A stretch of DNA of 64,000 bases from Portunus trituberculatus (GCF_017591435.1 NC_059283.1:11855945-11919944), one strand, 5' to 3'; counted from the first letter of the stretch, positions 22,128 to 33,527 are shown. Program-made: numbers and translations. The notes: generated by a model not told the origin, from the letters alone.

Positions 22128-22388
22128 AAGTATAAATGGTGTCTTCAAAATCCTTTAATATTCTTCAGTAGATTTTTTTACATGTCTCAAATTCATATCG
22201 TTGAATATTGATTAACTCTTACAAAATAAAAGAAATTAAAAAAAGATTTGAATGGTATCTTAAATCTTATATGTTTAGTTCAATGTAGAGGTTAAAGGTA
22301 TATTTCCTCAATCATTTCAATATTATAACCTTTTAGCACTGGTTAACTTCTGAGTGACTTCAAGGTTTTCTTTTATTTTTTTTATAAT

Positions 22389-22515
22389 AGGGGAAATTTA
22401 GGCAAGAGTGACAAAAGCAATTAAACAAAAATGCCCACTGGGATGCCTGTGTCCGAGCAAGCCCGAGAAAGTTAGCCAAAAAATATGGGATAAATGGCTT
22501 TGGAATAAATGTCTT
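22389..22515 (-). mobile_element. Non-LTR 3' UTR fragment (family 1)
   Basis: Contains 'aggcaagagtgacaaaagca' and 'aaaaatgcccactgggatgc', parallel to the copies at 10137 and 55352. Confidence 0.55.
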
Positions 22516-22581
22516 TCCTTAATTACTATATAGACCCACTGAGACATTCCCGCTTGTAGTACATCAAACACTGCACTGGTT

Positions 22582-22872
22582 AGAAATTGCAAGATTCATT
22601 TTTTCTTATTCACATTCTCCAACAGATGCTGAAAAAATTCCATACATTGCTCTTAGAAATTCCAAGATCCATTTTTCTCATTCACATTTTTTCTCAAGAT
22701 GCTAAAAAAAATTATTTATTGCTCTTAGAAATTGCAAGATCCATGTTTCTTATCCACATTCTCTTACAGATGCTAAAAAAAATCTATTTATTACCCTTAG
22801 AAATTGTAAGATCAATTTTTCTTATTCACATTTTTTCAAGATGCCAAAGAAAAATTCATACATTGCTTTTAG
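22582..22872. repeat. 72-bp tandem repeat, four copies
   Basis: 'agaaattgcaagat' or variants begin at about 22582, 22655, 22727 and 22799. Each unit continues 'ttcttattcacattctc...gatgctaaaaaaa'. Spacing 72-73 bp is a multiple of three, so a 97-codon frame reads through as a repeating peptide. I take this as a by-product of the period. Confidence 0.9.
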
Positions 22873-22969
22873 TGTCGTAAACCGTTGGATATCACAGTGA
22901 AAGAGTCAAACCATAGATACTTCTTCAGTGTAAGGAAAATGGTAGGTTTTTTTCAGTTACAAGTGACCG

Positions 22970-23183
22970 CCATGGTACAGTGGAACCATGCGTGCTTTGG
23001 GGTCCGAGGTGTCTCCAAGCGCACGAGCTCGAATCCTGTCTACGGTCCGAATGTAGGTTGGGCTTCCTCACTCGGTGCAACGGTTTCCTGGCGGGTGGGC
23101 TTTGAGATAGGAGGTGCCCCAAAAAGTATCCTGTTTAGCCCATAAATTCCTGTGAAAAGCCCACATGGTATAAATAAAACAAA
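22970..23183 (+). mobile_element. tRNA-derived SINE (family A)
   Basis: The head reads TGGTACAGTGGAACCATGCG. Box B has diverged to GAGCTCGAATCC. The body and A-rich tail are intact. Confidence 0.85.
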
Positions 23184-23746
23184 ATTGCATTGCTTATGTC
23201 AAAAAGAAAAAATGCCTTGGTATATAAACATGGTCAATTAACACGCAAGTTCATCCACAAATCCACTACGTTTAATACATTTACAACCTGTCAGTTTCTT
23301 CCTTATTTATTGCCTTTGTTTCTCTTCAGTACACTTTGGTACTTTGTATAGTTCAGCTTGTATTTACACCATGGGCGAGCCTTTAGTAGCTTTCAATAGT
23401 AATAATAGTAATAATAATAACAATAGTGATAACAGAGCGAAGGGCTGTTGTAAGATTATGCCGCTGAGAAGAGCAAATATTCATCAGTGTATTGTCATGG
23501 TTAAGCGAGCAAGTTCCTCAGTTTCACCGCGTCTAATGTTTTCCTTCTTCAGCGTGGAGGCTCCCTATCTGATGTCAGCCGGTGGTATTGTCCGTATTGT
23601 CAGCCGGGGTACATTTTCGAGTAACCCGCTCCACCAACTTCCACTAAGTATAATGTTTCACCACACTATCAAACCCACCGATATCTGACTCTCTCTCAGT
23701 TACCAGTAGTGCAAAAGAGTCATAATACGTAGTCGTGGTCTGTTAT
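23184..23746. other. No gene recognised
   Basis: Unique sequence with a short AAT-rich patch at 23397-23435. The 114-codon frame at 23344-23688 has an Asn-rich run from that patch and no known domain. It has ordinary composition elsewhere, so a diverged exon cannot be excluded. Confidence 0.35.
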
Positions 23747-23958
23747 CAATCCCCTTCAGTGCTGGGACGCATTTTTACCTTGAGTTTTGGTCAAGAATAG
23801 ACGATTTTATTGACATTAGAAGGGTCTATGGAGGTCAGAAGATTAATGGCCGGAATCCTCACTATTTTAATCCCAACATAAGGTTTTGAAGCTGTTTAAA
23901 CTCACCAAATAGTAGCCTGAATAAATATGAAAATGCGTTAGGGTACTGGAGGGGTTCA
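23747..23958 (+). mobile_element. piggyBac-like MITE, diverged ends
   Basis: Both TTAA ends are mutated (CAAT and TTCA), but the ends 'ccccttcagtgctgggacgc' and 'gggtactggaggggtt' remain clear. Confidence 0.78.
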
Positions 23959-24144
23959 GGAAGCTACACTAACCTCACTGTTTTTAGTGTTACCATCACT
24001 CGACTCTCTCTCTTGGTTTCAGTATTTCAAAGATATTAAAAGAGCGATTACGTGATTACGCCGCTGTGTTCCCCTGCACTGATCAAGCTATATCGTCTAA
24101 TCAGTTCCCCGGAGATGTCACGTCGTGTCTCATAAAGGCTGGAC

Positions 24145-24515
24145 TCGTATTCTCAAACACTTCTGCACTTCACTTCCACTATTTCAAAAGGCTTTATTTA
24201 AATTTACACGATTTTTTTGGTGTGTGTTTTTTTTTTTTTTTACGGTTTTAGAGGGAGATTGACAGGATTTCTACACTATTAACTGGAGAAACACTTGAAA
24301 ACCCCGCTAATCATATCTTTGACCTTGGAAAATAGTCGTGGTGAGAAAGGAGAGTGATTTTTAAAGTGTTTTTACGCTTCTAGAGGCAGAGTGACAAAAT
24401 TTCTGCATTATAAACTGGAGAAACGCTCTTGAAAACCCTGCTAATCATGTCTGTGGTCTTGGAAAATAGTCGCAGTGAGAGAGCAAAGCGTTTCTGAATT
24501 TTGACCATTGTCCCC
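24145..24515 (+). mobile_element. Dispersed VNTR element, two internal repeats
   Basis: Starts 'actcgtattctcaaacactt', then 'ctatttcaaaaggctttatt', then two ~132-bp repeats (ttttta...ttctacactattaactggag...aaccccgctaatcat...gaaaatagtcgtggtgag). It ends 'caaagcgtttctgaatttt'. The same head, repeat and tail occur at 57175 (five repeats) and, reversed, at 61735 (one repeat). No coding capacity. Confidence 0.82.
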
Positions 24516-24596
24516 TACGGCACTCACATCACGAGGCACTCACACCGCCCACCCTGAAATGTAACCACGGGAGCCACCGAGAAGGAAGGCATAGAA

Positions 24597-24775
24597 GTTG
24601 GTGGCGGTAGTGGTGGTAGTCGTAGTGGTCGTGATCATAGTAGTAGTAGTAGTTATTGTAGTTGTAGCTGTTGTTGTTGTTGTTGTGGTGGTAGTGGTGG
24701 TGGTGGTGGTAGTAGCAGCAGTAGTAGTAGACGTAGTGGTAGTGGTTGTACTACTAGTTGTAGTAGTAAATAGGG
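24597..24775. repeat. GTAGT/GTGGT-rich trinucleotide tract
   Basis: Imperfect GTA/GTG/GTT repeats. Open frames are Val-rich artefacts. A GGA-rich purine tract follows to 24855. Confidence 0.9.
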
Positions 24776-24855
24776 AAGGAAGATAGTGAAGAGAAAAAGA
24801 AAAAGGAGAAAAGGAGGAAAAGGAGGAGGAGGAGGAGGAGAAGAAGGAGGAAGAC

Positions 24856-25142
24856 TTAAACCTAACAATCTAACCCTGTGGACAAAATAATATTATGAAA
24901 CGAAGCAGCAATAAAAGAACGAAACAAAAAATATATAAAAAAAACTAGAGTACAAATAAAACTACCAAGAAAAACGAAAAAAAAAAAAAAAAAACAATTA
25001 CACCATAAACCAGACACACAATAGATAAACAGAAAAAACAAAAGACAAACACTCTAAACTGAATTTCTTAGGATTAACTTCACATTCCAAAGTATTTATC
25101 CCTATTTAGCCAACTTTCTTAAACCTGTAAGGAACTGGCACC
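24856..25142. other. A-rich, no gene recognised
   Basis: A-rich sequence with a poly-A run at 24977-24994. Confidence 0.5.
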
Positions 25143-25355
25143 TTAACCCTTTCAGTACCATGACGCATTTCCATATTCATTCTGGTTACTATTTGATGAC
25201 TCTTTACAGCTTCAGAAACTTATGTGGTGGTTAAAATAGTGAAGACTGTGGACATAAATCTTCCGAGCTCCATAGATCCTTCCTAATGCTGATAAAATTG
25301 CTTAGTCTTACTCAAAAATCATGGTAAAAATGTCTCCCAGTACTGAAGGGGTTAA
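25143..25355 (-). mobile_element. piggyBac-like MITE, full length
   Basis: TTAACCCTTTCAGTACCATG to CCAGTACTGAAGGGGTTAA. Confidence 0.83.
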
Positions 25356-25752
25356 TGGGCGGGGGGGGTTTATGTTACTCTTAGCCAGCTTTTTCTCTCT
25401 TACATAATAAAATATAATAAATTTCCGGGCGGTGATTTAAACACGGCGTAATCAAGTAATAAGTGGTAGCGACATTCCATCATTACGCTCAAAGTTTTAA
25501 AAGCCTTCCCAGAAACAAGCCATTCAAACCAGGAGTGTTAGGACTCGTGGCCAGATGACTTGGGAGAAGAGAATGTGAAACGCCTTCCAGAGAGAGAGAG
25601 AGAGAGAGAGTAGCTGCAAGATTAAGCACATCATTTCTTTGTCTATTAAATATGGAGAAAGAAAGTAGTTAGATTGGTAAGATAGACTGATATCGTTATT
25701 GACAGACTGGTAGCTTTAAATGTGATTAGTTATGTAGATAAGTGTGTTTGTT

Positions 25753-26140
<388 letters not shown>

Positions 26141-26731
26141 CGACAGAGAGGAGGAGGGCCAGGGGGAGAAACTGCGATAAATAAACGAATAAATAACCAG
26201 AATACTCAAATCATGCATTATCAATTGACAGAAAAACAGAGAGACGGTGCTTTCGTTCCTTAGAATCTGAGAGTACTTGACACAGCATTCCAGGATCAGA
26301 CTCTACACAAAAGCAGACAAAAGAAGATCGTGGGATTCGTTTTCTGTAAAGGCATATGTGGGAGACTATTTTATTCATTTTCTGTTCTGTAAGTAGAAAG
26401 AAAACGCGAGAGGAGTGAATATGCGTGTAGTGAAAAAGGTGAAAAGGGGAAAAAGAAACGTAAATAAAGTGAAGAAAAGATGAAAATAACCACGTAGAAA
26501 CTTAAAGAAGAGGAAAAAAGGGGGAGAAAATATGAAAAGTTAACAGCAAAAGAGAAAACAAACCAGCGAGAAAAAGAAGAAAATTGAATAAATATAGAGA
26601 AAAACAAAACATGAATGCACAAAAACGTAAATAAAGATAAAACTAAAATCACACAAACACTTAAAGAAAGAAAAATAACAAAGAAATCAATAAAAAAAAG
26701 ATAAAAACAAAAAAATTACACCAAAACGTAA
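26141..26731. other. A-rich region, no gene recognised
   Basis: A-rich plus strand with weakly repeated phrases such as 'aacgtaaataaagtgaagaa' and 'aaacgtaaataaagataaaa'. No credible frame. Confidence 0.5.

Positions 26732-26780
<49 letters not shown>
26732..26780. repeat. (GA)n microsatellite
   Basis: A perfect GA tract. Confidence 0.97.
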
Positions 26781-26783
<3 letters not shown>

Positions 26784-27263
26784 GAAATTAAATACCAAAA
26801 AGAAACGGGTGGAAATAAAGGCAAGGTAATAACAATACATCCATTAGCTTCATGTAATTTATAGACCAAACTACTCTATGTACGTGGCCGCTACACCTGC
26901 AATCAATACCCGGGCCAGGTACACAAAGCTACACCTGCCACTACTCTCTTTATTGAACGTAACGCAACATTCCTACACTCAGCGGGAACTCCGAAGCGAT
27001 CACAGGTGTTCCATTAACCCACTTCCTTCACACCTGGTCTGCTCAGTCACCTCTAATTAGACCGGAGTATTGCCCTCCAGGTGAAAAACTTCTGAGGTTG
27101 CTGGCCTTCCACTTCGTCAAATATTTATCTTTACTGCTTTCTTCTATTTCCTTCTTTTATTGCCTCGTTTTTATTGTTTTTTTTTTTTTCTTGCGGTTCT
27201 CCTGTAAAGAGTTGATATGTGCTATGGTGTCCTTCTACGTCAAGTGTTTCTATTTTTCTTCTT

Positions 27264-27475
27264 TTAATTCTTTTAGTACCATCTCCTGTTTTTATATTTG
27301 TTCACCTTAGTATTTGGGGATTTCATGCAGCTTCAGAAACGCATGCGGGGATTAAATTAGTGGAGACTCTGGCCAGTAATCTTCTGACCACCATAAACCT
27401 TTCCTAATGTCAGTGAAATCGTCTAATCACACACAAACTCGTGGTAAAAATACGTCTCAGGGCTGAAGAGGTTAA
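27264..27475 (-). mobile_element. piggyBac-like MITE, diverged left end
   Basis: TTAA is followed by 'ttcttttagtaccat', a decayed terminal repeat; the right end is 'agggctgaagaggttaa'. It is inserted in the first unit of the ~160-bp tandem repeat. Confidence 0.7.
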
Positions 27476-28033
27476 ACTGTATTTTTTTTTTTTTTTTTTC
27501 GTTTAGTCAATATCTAATTTATTTCATTGTTCTCGGATCTTTATCTCTATTTTCATTTTTTTCATGCGGTTCTTTAAATGGTCGATAATTAAGTGCCGTG
27601 TCTTTCCGTATCAAAAACTTTATCTATTTTTCTTCTTTTAAACCGTTCTTTTTTTTTTTTTAATCTTTCAGTCAATCTCTATTTCTTTCATTACTCTAGG
27701 GAATTTTTCTTATTTTTAATTGTATTTTTCATGCAGTTCTTCTTTAGAGTGTCGACAAGAATGTAATAAAACTTTCCATTTTTTTTCTTTTTCCAGATTA
27801 TTTAACTTGTTTATTTCATCTTATTTTATTGCTTCATTTTTATTGTTTTTTTTTTTTTTTTTTTTGCTGTTCTTCTTTAGAGGGTCAGTATGTGCTATAG
27901 TGTCTTTCCATATCAATTATTTTTCCTACTTTCTTATTTTAAACTGTCTTATATATTTTTTTTTCAGTCTATAATTTGCCTCATTGTTCTCGTATTTCAT
28001 ATTTCTATTTCTATTTTATTCTTGCAGTTCTAC

Positions 28034-28244
28034 TTAACCCCTTCAGCACCATGACGTGTTTCCATATTCATTCTGGTTATTTTTGGGCGATTTCATTCAG
28101 AAACTTTATGTGGAGGGGATTAAAATAGTAAAGACTCTGGGCATTAATCTTCTGACCTCCATAGACCCTTCCTAATGTCAATGAAACAATCTAATCGTAC
28201 ACAAATCTCAAGGTAAAAATGCGTCCCAGTACTGAAGGGGTTAA
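28034..28244 (-). mobile_element. piggyBac-like MITE, best-supported copy
   Basis: The element is 203 bp between two TTAA tetranucleotides. The ends are inverted repeats: CCCCTTCAGCACCATGACG at the left and, reversed, CCCCTTCAGTACTGGGACGC. TTAA target duplication and ends beginning CCC are the hallmark of the piggyBac superfamily. The neighbouring tandem unit at 27733 gives the unoccupied version of the site ('gttcttctttagagtgtcga'), matching 'gttctactTTAA' plus 'TTAAgagggtcga' here. There is no coding capacity, so movement would need a transposase from elsewhere. Confidence 0.88.
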
Positions 28245-28675
28245 GAGGGTCGACAAGTATGCGATGAACCTTTCTATTTTTGTCCATATTATTTAACTGT
28301 TCCGCCTGTTCTATTAAGTTTTATCGTCTTATCTCTTAATTGAACTTCCTAATACTTTTTTTTTCAAATGTCTTGCCCTCAGTGACTCTACACACATTCT
28401 AATCTCGTAGTCATCTGTCTTCTTTTCACAATTTCCCCCTTCTATATGTTTTTTTTTCCTTTAAGTTACAATTTTCTGTTATTCAGTGTCTTCTGTTTCT
28501 TTTCTTTCGTACATTTTTCTTTCTCCATTATTTGTTCTAGTTTTTCTCTTTTTCTTCATTTTCTTCTTTATTGTCTTTTACTTTTTGCTATTTATCACTT
28601 ATTCTTGGAGGTTGTCATTCATTCAGTGCACTTCTGAATATACTTCCATCATCCGTACCTCATATTACTTTCCTG

Positions 28676-28735
<60 letters not shown>

Positions 28736-28921
28736 CTACTACTACAACTTCTTCAATAACAACATTAACAACAACGATAACAACAAAAACTACCACGTAC
28801 TAAACTAAAACCTACTACTACCAGTACTACTACTACTTCTACTACTACTACTACTACTACTATTATTACTACTACTACTACTACTGCCTGCTGCTGCTGC
28901 TGCTACTTTAATAACAACAGT

Positions 28922-28953
<32 letters not shown>

Positions 28954-29243
28954 AACAACTACTACTACTACTACTACTACTACAATCACCACCGCCACCA
29001 CCACTACTGCTGTTACTATTATTACTACTACTACCACTACTACAATCACCACCGCCACCACCATTACTACTGTTACTATTATTACTACTACTACTTCTTC
29101 AGTAACAATAACGACACGAATAACAACGATAACAACAATAGCAACTACTACTACTAATACTACTGATACTAATACTACTTCTACTACCACCACCACCACC
29201 ACCGCCACCACCACCACCACCACCACCACCACTACTACTTGTT
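28676..29243. repeat. (CTA)n/(AAC)n/(ACC)n complex tract
   Basis: Interwoven trinucleotide repeats. A 60-bp higher-order unit ('acaatcaccaccgccaccac' plus 'tgttactattattactacta') occurs twice, at about 28981 and 29041. Long frames are single-amino-acid artefacts. Confidence 0.93.
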
Positions 29244-29514
29244 CTCCTTTTGCTATTTTTTCCGACTTTCCCTCAGACGTCGAATCACTCATTCCATTGT
29301 GCTATATCTGTCATCTCTTCCTTCTGTCCCTCGTCCGCCACTTGGTCATCCCTCCGCCGCCCTCTCCGCCAGTCTTCCCTGAGTCCCCAATCAAAAGTTT
29401 CTACTCTGGGCAGGCCAAGAGTCGAAATTCGTCTCGTGGGGGACAGGAAGACACCGGGGAGGGTCGAGATGATGGGTTAGACAGCTTCTTTTTATATTTT
29501 TGTGGGTGTCGTCG

Positions 29515-29518
<4 letters not shown>

Positions 29519-29592
<74 letters not shown>

Positions 29593-29671
29593 GTTGGTAA
29601 TGTAAAAAAAAACTCAGTACTTTTCCCTTTAAAAGATTATTTGCTTAAGAAAGGCTATTATATATCTTGAA

Positions 29672-29733
<62 letters not shown>

Positions 29734-29826
29734 CTGTTGGTAATGTCAAAAAACTCAGTACTTTTCCCTTTAAAAAGACAATTTGCTTAAGAAAGACTAA
29801 CTTGTATATTGTACCCTGAGAGAGAG

Positions 29827-29892
<66 letters not shown>
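29519..29892. repeat. Tandem duplication of ~150 bp with (CT)n tracts
   Basis: Three CT tracts (29519-29587, 29673-29726, 29830-29891) alternate with two copies of 'tttctgttggtaatgt' ... 'aactcagtacttttcccttt' ... 'tttgcttaagaaag'. Confidence 0.9.
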
Positions 29893-29893
<1 letters not shown>

Positions 29894-30189
29894 AACAGTT
29901 AATCTCACCCTTCGCTCTCCCCTCTCGCGGTCACCTTAAGTCTCCTTCAGAAACAGCGTGTCTGACATCCGCTAATTACACCTTGAGGGCCTCGTGGGAG
30001 TAAGCAGTGGCGGGAGCTCTTGTGTGCCTCATTTGCATGCTGTGCTCGGACGCCACGACGAAGCTGAATAATGGAAGACTGGCGGCTCGGAGTACAGCCT
30101 TTGAGCGCCCAAATACCTCCCAGACCAATCCCACTCCGCTCCAGCCTCGCCCTCCGCATCACTCCGGCCCACTCCGTCCCACTCCATTC

Positions 30190-30730
30190 CTGTGTCGGTT
30201 ACTACGTCGTCTATTGTTGCTTTGCCTAACCTGATGTGACCAAATGCCGTTTCGTTCAATGTTAGCGTGTTTCCTGTTGTTGTTTTGCGTTTTATTGTTG
30301 TCTCTCTTTGTTGGTTCTGACTTTACTTAACCTCCCAAGCCGCTCGACATGTTGCCAAACCATTTATTGCTGCTCCACCTAACTTAATCTGACTAAATGC
30401 CTGTCAGTCCAATCCCAGTTCCTGTTATATTCTTGTTTTGCTTACGTGTTCCCTCCTTGGTGGTTCTGACTTGACGTAACAGCTCTTCTCTATGTTACTA
30501 CGCCATTCATTCTTGCTGCGCCTAACCTAACCTGAGCTGACCTAATCCAATTGCTTCTCAAACAAATCTTAGTGGCTGTCCCATTTTTTCTTTGATTACA
30601 GCACTCTCTCTCCTTGTTGCTTATGGCTTTACTTTACGTTGCCAGCCACTCGACAGGTTACAATGCCACTTATTCTTGCTTTTCTTTACCTAACCTGACC
30701 TAAAGCATTTCTGACTTTTTCTCTCGTGTT
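30190..30730. repeat. Degenerate ~150-bp tandem repeat, four units
   Basis: 'gcctaacctgatgtgac'-type phrases at about 30223, 30376, 30519 and 30688 recur with 'ttggttctgactttactt', 'gccattcattcttgctgcgc' and 'ctctctccttgttg'. More diverged relatives seem to continue at 31215-31400, after two MITEs. Confidence 0.7.
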
Positions 30731-30759
30731 GCTTTCTTGCTCTGGTCATAACGTCATTT

Positions 30760-30973
30760 TTAACTCCTTCAGTACTGGGACGCATTTTTTACTGTGAGTT
30801 TTGGGTGTGATTGGACGATTTTATTTAGATTAGGAAGGGTCCATGGAGGTCAGAAGATTAATGGCCAGAGTCTTCTTTATTACAATCCTCACATGAGTCT
30901 CTGAAGCTGTATAGAATCACCAAACAGTAAGCAGAATGAATACGGAAACGTGTCATGGTACTGAAGGGGTTAA
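30760..30973 (+). mobile_element. piggyBac-like MITE, full length
   Basis: TTAACTCCTTCAGTACTGGG to GGTACTGAAGGGGTTAA. A second copy in the same orientation follows after 17 bp. Confidence 0.83.
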
Positions 30974-30990
30974 TTCTGATATCATTTAAT

Positions 30991-31213
30991 TTAACCCTTT
31001 CAACAGAGGGACACATTTTTACCGTGAGATTTCTATACGATTAGACCTTTTTTTTTTTTTTTTTTTTTACATTACGAAGGGTCTATGGAGGTCAGAAGAT
31101 TAATGGCCAGTCTTCCTTATTACAATCCTCACATAAGTTTCTGAAGCTGTATAAAATCACCATACAGTAAGCAGAATGAATATGAAAACGTGTCATGGTA
31201 CCGAAGGAGGTAA
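30991..31213 (+). mobile_element. piggyBac-like MITE, full length
   Basis: TTAACCCTTTCAACAGAGGG to GGTACCGAAGGAGGTAA, with an expanded internal T run that accounts for the extra length. Confidence 0.8.
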
Positions 31214-31423
31214 TTAGATGCATCCCACACCAATGCAAGTGCCTATTCCATACTTGTTTCGGCTATAACGCCATTTTCGTGTGACCTTATTTGTAACTTG
31301 ACCTAATGTTTGTCACCCCTCTTCTAGTGACCATACCATCTATCTTTCCTTGTTCTAACTTTTCCTGCTCAAACGTAATGCCTCTCAGACTAATCCTAAT
31401 TGAAATCCTAATATATCCTGAAC

Positions 31424-31475
31424 CCTTTAGCCCATAAATTCCCGTGAAAACCCCACATGGTATAAAAAAAAAAAA
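31424..31475 (+). mobile_element. SINE (family A) 3' tail fragment
   Basis: Only 'tagcccataaattcccgtga', 'ccccacatggtataa' and the A-run remain. The tRNA-like head is missing, consistent with 5' truncation. Confidence 0.75.
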
Positions 31476-31554
31476 CTACAACGCCACCTTTCATTGCCTC
31501 TCAGATCCATCCTAGTCTTTTTTCCTCTTTATTTGTGGTATAATGTCATCTATA

Positions 31555-32170
31555 CTTACTGAAACTGACTGTAACTAACCTAACCTTATCTTGTCTAATT
31601 TACTCTTACCTAGTTAGTTCTCCTTCTCCCTCACCTAGTTAGTTTCCTCTTTATTTGTGGTATAATGTCATCTATACTTGTTAACCTTACCTAACCTAAC
31701 CTAACCTATCCTTACCTAGTTAGTTCTTTTCCCTATCCCCTTGTTGTCCAGGATACGAGGCCGATTACCTTCTCTGATCGTAACTGTGTTTAATTTGTTT
31801 TAATCTTATCTTATGTTACGTTAATTTGCCTTGCCTTATCATACGTTCCCTTAGCCTTATGTTATCTTTTCATGCTGTGTCTTAGTTTGTCTTGCTTTAC
31901 TTTATCCTACCTTCTCCTACTTCACATCACGTATTTTCAACTTATTTTACCTTGTTTTATTTTACTTACCTTATCTTACATTACATTATATTACCTTACC
32001 ATGCCATACTTTACCTCACCTCACCTCACCTCACCTCACCTCACCTCACCTCACCTCACCTTACCCTTCTTTATCATACATTATCTTATATTACCCTATC
32101 ATTTATAACCTTTGTCAATACCTTATACCTCACATCACCTCGCCTTACTTTATCACACCGTGCCGTACCC
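31555..32170 (-). repeat. CCTAA/TTACC-rich tract
   Basis: TTACCTAACCTAACCTAACC at about 31685-31703 is the complement of the TTAGG telomere-type repeat. Around it lie drifted TTACC/TTATC words and a run of TCACC pentamers at 32013-32058. Confidence 0.75.
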
Positions 32171-32199
32171 AACCCTACCACGCCTAACAAGGTAATTCA

Positions 32200-33097
32200 A
32201 CAAGGCTATCAGTGAGTCGACTGTTCTCCGCTCCACTCTTCAATTAAACCCACTCCAGCTCTGTTCTGTTATGATGCATCCCGCCACACTTCACCCCTTA
32301 ACTTGCTTCAATTATATCGCTGGCTTTCCTAACTTCACCGACATGAAGTATTCTGTGCTGCGCCCTTCAGTTAAGTCCACTTCAGTGTTCCTGTGTCATG
32401 CACCGCCCCGCACCACTTCAAACAGTGACGACGAGACATTTGTTACTTGATTGCTATTACCCCAGGCTTCTCATTGGCCGGAGGAAAGCGACAGGTGGTA
32501 AAGCCTTTCAATTGTTTGTTTTCATTTATTTTTGTTGAGATCTTTGAGGTAATTATGAGTAGATGGAAAATTATGTTACTTTGATTTTTTCTTTTTAATT
32601 TAGGTAACAATGATGCCTTAGAAAATGCTATAAGTTGATGGAAATAATAGTTTACTTTATCATTCATTAGTTTTGGTGACAACGATGGCTTTCAAATTAA
32701 TAAAGTGATGAGAAAGAATGAAATTGTTACACTGCTTTGTCATTCGTTTCTTTTCGCGACAATAAAGATAAACAAACACTCCTTAAACCTTCACTGTAAC
32801 AACACTTAATCACTCGCTATATTACCTTTCTTCATTCCTATCCCTCCCTCTCCTTCACTGTAACTCACTCACTCACTCACTCACTGTAACCTTTCACTGT
32901 AACAACACTCACTCACTCACTATCCTTTCTTCATCCCTACCTATCCTTCCTCTCCTTCCGGCTGTTCCCGCCAGGTGTCACCACTGATTCTCCTCTCCAA
33001 CATCCCTGCATCACACAGTTGTATTTATATTTGTATTGTTTTCGAATACATTTTCAGAGTATTTTTTTTTTATTTCTATTTTGCCACCTAGAAAGGA

Positions 33098-33099
<2 letters not shown>
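32200..33099. other. No gene recognised
   Basis: Unique sequence with a small repeat of 'ctttcactgtaac' and 'actcactcactcact' phrases at 32850-32930. No open frame longer than about 80 codons, and none recognisable. Confidence 0.5.

Positions 33100-33167
<68 letters not shown>
33100..33167. repeat. (GA)n microsatellite
   Basis: A perfect GA tract. Confidence 0.97.
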
Positions 33168-33169
<2 letters not shown>

Positions 33170-33329
33170 CAGAATCCTATATGTGGGGGCGTTATTTTTA
33201 CCGATTTTGTCAGGTCTCCCCTCTACGTAATTAGAAAGAATGGCAAATTTTAATCAGATATTTTAATGAACATCGTCTATAAACTTTTAATTCACATTAT
33301 TGCTACTTGATCCATATTATGCACCAACA

Positions 33330-33362
33330 GCAGTAGTACTATTAGTAGTAGCATTAGTAATA

Positions 33363-33426
<64 letters not shown>

Positions 33427-33475
33427 CAGCACCAGCAGCAACAAAAACAACAACAACAACAACAATATTAGTAAT

Positions 33476-33519
<44 letters not shown>

Positions 33520-33527
33520 CAGCACTC

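Larger units (their letters stand above)
27100..28330. repeat. Degenerate ~160-bp tandem repeat, five units, with two MITE insertions
   Basis: The landmark 'gcagttcttctttagagggt' (variants) falls at about 27193, 27566, 27733, 27866 and 28024. It is followed by 'tatgtgctatagtgtctttc'-type sequence and a T-rich stretch. After removing the MITE at 27264, unit spacing is about 135-170 bp. The MITE at 28034 splits the last landmark. Confidence 0.75.

Noticed and set aside
22582..22872. CRISPR-like array (regular 72-bp spacing)
   Set aside because: The whole unit repeats, with no unique spacers, and the genome is eukaryotic.
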